DNA from: Fidelibacterota bacterium
Lineage (GTDB): Bacteria; Fidelibacterota; Fidelibacteria; Fidelibacterales; Fidelibacteraceae
DNA: 56,471 bases
NCBI GenBank assembly: GCA_021734505.1
Contig: JAIPIT010000003.1
Coordinates: forward strand, 1 to 56,471
Direction of reading: 5' to 3'
Part shown: positions 52,566-56,471 of the stretch, in pieces
Layout of the letters: every line of letters begins with the position of its first letter
Numbering within the stretch: position 1 is the stretch's first letter
Program-made: the position numbers and the translations under genes
Notes under the pieces: generated by a model
Told to the model about the DNA's origin: nothing
The model's input: only the letters and a program-made list of their open reading frames with translations
Database searches by the model: none

Positions 52566-53180
52566 TTATTCAGGCTTCTCGCTTCCCGCTTTTGCCTTCT
52601 TGCTTCTAAATAATTTTGCACTCTGAACACCATACACAACCCAGGAGATCAGCATCAATAGGGTTGAAAAATACAGAACATAGATCGCATACAAATTTAC
52701 GCCAAGGTAAAATTCCAACAACCAGAACACACCGGCAATGGTCAGGAAAAGAATGAATAACTTGCCTGCAATATTTGCTCCGTTCACGATCTTGTATTTA
52801 TTATAAAAGATCCGTTTCGTTATAAAAATACTGGCATCTCTCACCGTCAGAGCGACCAGGAACCAAAGCGGAAAATCCATACGGATGACCATCAGGACGA
52901 TCATACCTGCGGCCACTACTTTATCGGCAAGGGGATCGATGAATTTCCCGAAATCGGAAACCTCATGAGATTTCCTGGCAACAAAGCCGTCCAGCCAGTC
53001 CGAGATCACACAGATCCCAAGGATCACAAGTCCACATTCCCATTGATCTGTAGCAAAAAGCCAGACGGCAGGAATGGTCAGCACTATACGACCCATACTG
53101 ATGATATTGGCCGCGGTGAAGTATCGGTTCGTGTCCGATTTTTGCGTAACGAATTTATCTTTTATTTCATCTTCAAACAT
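52566..53180 (-). CDS. CDP-alcohol phosphatidyltransferase (second PgsA-like enzyme)
   Basis: 204 aa, multi-pass membrane protein. Complete signature DWLDGFVARKSHEVSDFGKFIDPLADK. The N-terminus up to FTAANIISMGR is soluble. Could be a second phosphatidylglycerophosphate synthase, or make a related lipid such as cardiolipin. I start at 53180, with GAGGT five bases upstream and inside the end of the preceding ATPase gene (8-bp overlap). Confidence 0.88.
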   Translation of the reverse strand: MFEDEIKDKFVTQKSDTNRYFTAANIISMGRIVLTIPAVWLFATDQWECGLVILGICVISDWLDGFVARKSHEVSDFGKFIDPLADKVVAAGMIVLMVIRMDFPLWFLVALTVRDASIFITKRIFYNKYKIVNGANIAGKLFILFLTIAGVFWLLEFYLGVNLYAIYVLYFSTLLMLISWVVYGVQSAKLFRSKKAKAGSEKPE

Positions 53181-53862
53181 TCCGTACCTCATTTTCGAAT
53201 GAATAATAGTTTAAAATATGATCTTTTTCAATGATTTGTTCAACGGGAAAATGTTCTGCGATCGTCAGGTTTTCCATACGGATCACGTGATCGGCAACCG
53301 CTATGCAATCCAGCAAACGGTGTGAAATGATAAAAACCCTGCTTCTTTTTCGAATTTCATTGATCAACTCGTACATGCTCTGACGATACGCCATGTTCAA
53401 TGCCGTCGTGGGCTCGTCCAGGATCGTGACGGGTGCTTTGACCGCGGCGGCGAGACAAAGTCCCAAACGCTGACGTTCGCCTTCTGAATAATGCGCCAAT
53501 CGACGATTTTTTGACATTAATTCATCAATTTCTAGTTTTTTGGCATAATGATTGAACAGTGCAGGATCAAAATGCTGTCCGACGGTATAGCGTTTATCTT
53601 TGTAGAGTTCAAGAATGCTATCCGGCGTATTCCCCGTAAACAGTCGTGTCAGATCCTGAGACAGATAGGCACAAAAAGGATATTCCGAAAAAGCATTGAT
53701 CTCACGCAAATGAGAATCGGACAAAAGTTTTATCAATAGAGATTTTCCGCTTCCAACCGGCCCCATGATGGCGGTACATGACGAGGCGGACAGATCGATC
53801 TCAAGAGCATTGACAAGCTCTTTTGTGTCCGAGATATTGTATATAAAAGGAAGTATCTTCAT
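53173..53862 (-). CDS. ABC transporter ATPase, ECF/CbiO-like (second of a pair)
   Basis: 229 aa. Walker A GPVGSGKS (about 36), signature HYSEGERQRLGL, Walker B VTILDEPTTAL and H-loop IISHR. The sequence between signature and Walker B is short, as in energy-coupling-factor ATPases. ATG directly abuts the stop of the upstream ATPase gene (TAAATG), so the two are made in equal amounts. No membrane subunit (EcfT or S-component) is adjacent within the window. Confidence 0.85.
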   Translation of the reverse strand: MKILPFIYNISDTKELVNALEIDLSASSCTAIMGPVGSGKSLLIKLLSDSHLREINAFSEYPFCAYLSQDLTRLFTGNTPDSILELYKDKRYTVGQHFDPALFNHYAKKLEIDELMSKNRRLAHYSEGERQRLGLCLAAAVKAPVTILDEPTTALNMAYRQSMYELINEIRKRSRVFIISHRLLDCIAVADHVIRMENLTIAEHFPVEQIIEKDHILNYYSFENEVRNV

Positions 53863-54588
53863 TTATTGACCGATCTCCATTAAACGCTTTTCTACCAGAT
53901 CAGAATCAAGAATTATATTATTGACCGTAAAAGCTTCCGGACACTCATTAGTCGAGAATTGGGCTTTGATACACCCCCGATCCATGATCCATACTTTGTC
54001 GTTAAAACAGTATTCATCGGGACTTTGAGAAGTAATGCAAATGCTTTTCCCGCTTTTTGCCATTTCCCTCATGCAGGAATAAAATATTTTGATCGCAGGT
54101 GGATCAAGATGCGACGTGGGCTCATCCATCAGGTAGATGTCCGCCTCGGTCAAACAGGTCGCCGCGATCATGACCAATTGTGTTTCGCCGAAGGACAAGG
54201 TCGATATATCCCGGTCCAGCAAATGCTCGATCTGAAGAAGTTCTGCGATCTTATTGATCTCAAACATGGCTTCATCCTTATTCTTACCCGCATTTTTCAG
54301 GGGAAAGGACAATTCATCCCGCACATATTGCATAATGATCTGGTGAAAGGGATTTTGCAGGAGCATTGCTACGCGCTTACCATCTGTTTCAATTTCGCCT
54401 GCCTCAAGGTCCGAGAATCCGGCAATGGCTTTAAGCAAAGAGGTTTTACCGCAGCCCGAATTACCGAGAAGCAGAATGCTTTCTCCGCTTTTGATCTCAA
54501 GATCAACTCCCAGAGGCGTGGTGAAATATGAAAGATGTGCATTACTAATAAACATGGTAGAATATATGAGATTTAATGGAGGTTTCAT
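53863..54588 (-). CDS. ABC transporter ATPase, ECF/CbiO-like (first of a pair)
   Basis: 241 aa. Walker A GNSGCGKTSLL (about 43-50), Q-loop LLQNPFHQIIMQYVRDEL (the QNP...VxDE pattern typical of EcfA), signature LSFGETQLVMIAA and Walker B IYLMDEPTSHLDP. The start is uncertain: MKPPLN (54588) or MFISNAHLSYF (54555); neither has a clear ribosome site. An AGAGACAAGG palindrome and a heptamer array lie just upstream. Confidence 0.85.
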   Translation of the reverse strand: MKPPLNLIYSTMFISNAHLSYFTTPLGVDLEIKSGESILLLGNSGCGKTSLLKAIAGFSDLEAGEIETDGKRVAMLLQNPFHQIIMQYVRDELSFPLKNAGKNKDEAMFEINKIAELLQIEHLLDRDISTLSFGETQLVMIAATCLTEADIYLMDEPTSHLDPPAIKIFYSCMREMAKSGKSICITSQSPDEYCFNDKVWIMDRGCIKAQFSTNECPEAFTVNNIILDSDLVEKRLMEIGQ

Positions 54589-54599
54589 AGAATAAGAAG

Positions 54600-55338
54600 T
54601 AGAGACAAGGCATTGCCTTGTCTGGATGATGGATTATGAATTATGAGTTATGGATGATCTCAGAACAGTGATAAACGATGTTCGAACTATGAAGTAAATA
54701 TTCACTCCGTAAATTGCATATTGGTGTTCCTTGTTCATTATTCATAGAGACCCCAGCGGGGTCGTACAATAATTGACTTTAATTCTAATAAATAATTACA
54801 ACCACAGCGTGGTTGAACAGGGGTTTTTTATTACCCCGACCTTGTGGCCTGCCATGCCGAAGTTTTAACGAAGGCTGGAGGGGTAAAACATCAATAACCC
54901 GGGTTAAAACCCAACAATTATTATTTCTTTTTATCCCGGAGCTAAAGCAAGGGGCTATTTATTACTAACGTTTAACGATTATAATGGGCGTATACAATAC
55001 GCCTTTACCATTTACGTCTTACGATTTATGATATTTGCCTTGGAACAGGCATGCCTGTTCCCTACACCTATCACGACGTTTCACCTCTCACATCTTACGT
55101 CTCAAGTCTTACCAGCCTGCGCCGAGGCTTCGGTCGGCAGGCGTCTTACGATTCAACACTTAAACGATTCAACATTTCAACATCTTTTGCCTTTTGCCTC
55201 ACCTTCGCTAAAGCTATGGTGAGCATGCTTTTGCCTCGGAACAGGCCCCGAAGCCTCGGGGTTCCCTACACTCGCTTTAAAGAGATCATTGGTTGCCACT
55301 TTAATCTTTTTCCTTTTATCTTTTATCTTTAAGTTATC
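54600..55338. repeat. repeat-filled intergenic region
   Basis: 752-bp gap without a gene. Contents: agacaaggca/tgccttgtct (54603-54623); five heptamers (atgatgg, attatga, attatga, gttatgg, atgatct; 54626-54660); gacccc/ggggtc (54749); caaccac/gtggttg (54799); a nested ggcctgccat/cgaaggctgg block (about 54846-54880); heptamers 55007-55041; ggaacaggca/tgcctgttcc (55042-55061); eight heptamers (55062-55117); cctgc...gcagg nest (55112-55142); and ggaac-aggccccg/cgggg-ttcc (55238-55265). A possible TTGCCA-18-TATCTT promoter lies at 55293-55322. Confidence 0.8.
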
Positions 55339-55340
55339 AC

Positions 55341-56471
55341 ATGATAACAAACTGGTTCACTCTTCAGAAATGCGCGGATTACTTACAAGGACACTACGCG
55401 TCGGCCGTTCTTGATAAATGCATGACCTTTGAAAAAAATGAGCTGTGGCTGCAATTCAGGGATAAACCTTCGCTAAAAGTGCATCTCGGACAGCCATTTC
55501 AGTATATATTGCAGTCCTCACAGGTCATAAAAGTAAATAAATCCACCATACGGATCTTCCCCTCACTGGAAGGTGCGATCGTTGATACCATTTCGATGAT
55601 CCCGGGTGAACGGATCATGAAGATCTCTTTTACCAATACCTCCGGTCTGTATATCACTTTTTTATCCAATCGCGGTAATGTTGCTTATGTTTCGGACGAT
55701 AACTTGGAGCTTTTCAAGAAAAAGATCCCCGTTGAGATCCCTGAGTCCGAACATGATATAACATATCATTCTTTAGATGATGACCCGCGTTTTTCTCCCT
55801 TTTGGAAACGAAGTGCCCTTGATATTTTTGGTGTAGAAGATTACGATCAACTCATAAACATCATTCAAAATTCCAACGGAAATATCCTCGGGAACCGATT
55901 TGTCCTGACTCAAACACCCGATCCCTACGAACCTGAAACCTTTTACAGAAATTATTGTAGGTATATTATCTCCGATCTGAAGGAAGATCATTTCGAGAGC
56001 GAATATAGATCGCTTGAAAAACGTATTTCGGATAAATTGAACGATCTTCAGAAGCATATTCACCATACGAAAGATGACGGACGGGTTGCCAGGCGCGCGG
56101 AAAAATATCGGTACTTTGCTTCCATTTTGTCTTCTTGCCGGCATATGATCACGGACCACAGTGAGGAATTCGAAATACCAGAAATGTATAGGCAGGAGGA
56201 CTTCCCCACTCTCATTCCCCTCAAGAAAGAGATCAGTTTAACGGAGAACATCGATCAGTATTTCAAAAAAGCCCGCTCATCCGAAAATCGTATTCTTGAG
56301 GACAAGCAACGACATACCGACCTTATCCGTGAATACGAAAAATGGGAAGTGCTTTATAAAGAACTAATAGAAATTAAAGACATTCGACCGCTGAGAGAAT
56401 TCCAGAAGAAACATAGTGATATCTTGAAAAGGGTTACGAAATCTTCGTCGAGCGACAACGAACGACGACCT
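55341..56471 (+). CDS. NFACT protein (RqcH/Rqc2/FbpA homologue), 5' part
   Basis: Open to the end of the window: 377 codons with no stop, so it is truncated at its 3' end by the window. N-terminal NFACT-N domain (MITNWFTLQKCADYLQGHYASA, VHLGQPFQYILQSS), then coiled coils: SLEKRISDKLNDLQKHIHH (about 217) and the ENIDQYFKKARSSENR segment (near 310), which corresponds to the family's 'NAqkYFkkY.K' motif. In bacteria RqcH adds C-terminal alanine tails to nascent chains on stalled large subunits. At the site of the family's catalytic Asp-Arg pair the sequence reads GERIM (E90-R91). No Shine-Dalgarno is visible before the ATG. Confidence 0.88.
   Translation, partial: MITNWFTLQKCADYLQGHYASAVLDKCMTFEKNELWLQFRDKPSLKVHLGQPFQYILQSSQVIKVNKSTIRIFPSLEGAIVDTISMIPGERIMKISFTNTSGLYITFLSNRGNVAYVSDDNLELFKKKIPVEIPESEHDITYHSLDDDPRFSPFWKRSALDIFGVEDYDQLINIIQNSNGNILGNRFVLTQTPDPYEPETFYRNYCRYIISDLKEDHFESEYRSLEKRISDKLNDLQKHIHHTKDDGRVARRAEKYRYFASILSSCRHMITDHSEEFEIPEMYRQEDFPTLIPLKKEISLTENIDQYFKKARSSENRILEDKQRHTDLIREYEKWEVLYKELIEIKDIRPLREFQKKHSDILKRVTKSSSSDNERRP

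Noticed and set aside
55028-55332. Overlapping 64- and 93-codon ORFs before the NFACT gene
   Set aside because: Both consist of repeat words (acgtctt, ttgcctt, ggaacagg palindromes) and lack initiation signals.

Overview
The window is a chromosomal stretch from a Gram-negative bacterium of about 40-45% G+C, most likely in the FCB group. Marinimicrobia is my best guess; Cloacimonadota, Calditrichota and Ignavibacteria are alternatives I cannot exclude. The evidence is a TonB-dependent receptor with an N-terminal carboxypeptidase-regulatory domain, a type IX-style C-terminal sorting domain of the NPFNPTT type, an octaheme cytochrome fused to TPRs, and the gene order rimP-nusA-infB-rbfA-truB-ribF-rpsO-pnp. 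No phage, transposase or CRISPR array was seen.

Layout. 1-6.9 kb: an ABC-F ATPase; divergent serB and serA (serine synthesis); a DUF1015 protein coupled to a small unknown protein. 7-14 kb: a secreted unknown protein, the octaheme-TPR cytochrome, a glycosidase-like/amidase fusion and tRNA-Pro. 14-26 kb (minus strand): a MerR regulator, then the translation/RNA operon running from rimP to an M16 peptidase and a polysaccharide deacetylase. 26-34 kb (minus): a TPR membrane protein, tRNA-Arg, a large secreted protein, a TonB-dependent receptor and an MFS exporter. 34-38 kb (minus): ybaB-recR-pgsA-pgpA-cinA-thpR. 38-39.2 kb: a YefM/YoeB toxin-antitoxin pair and a hairpin-rich gap. 39.2-43.6 kb (plus): thyA-folA, then the two enzymes of lysine degradation to aminoadipate. 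43.9-49.8 kb (plus): a beta-propeller protein, a secreted amidase with sorting domain, an inositol-phosphatase-like enzyme and a secreted papain-like peptidase. 49.9-54.6 kb (minus): rimO, ftsY, a second CDP-alcohol phosphatidyltransferase and two ECF-like ATPases. From 55.3 kb: the start of an NFACT (RqcH/Rqc2) protein that runs off the window.

The genes are mostly housekeeping. The unusual content is between them. Nearly every gap carries (a) arrays of degenerate heptamers held in strict 7-nt register, with consensus words such as acgtctt, attatga, tgactgg or tttaggg; (b) short palindromes whose stems differ in sequence but share outer edges (GTAGAGAC...GTCTCTAC, or GGAAC...GTTCCCTAC); and (c) multi-hairpin elements whose copies differ by compensating changes in both arms. 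Several of these sit exactly at stop codons or directly against each other. I regard this intergenic system as the most interesting feature of the window. Promoters of the TTGnnn-17-TATnnT form can be read before several genes and both tRNAs.
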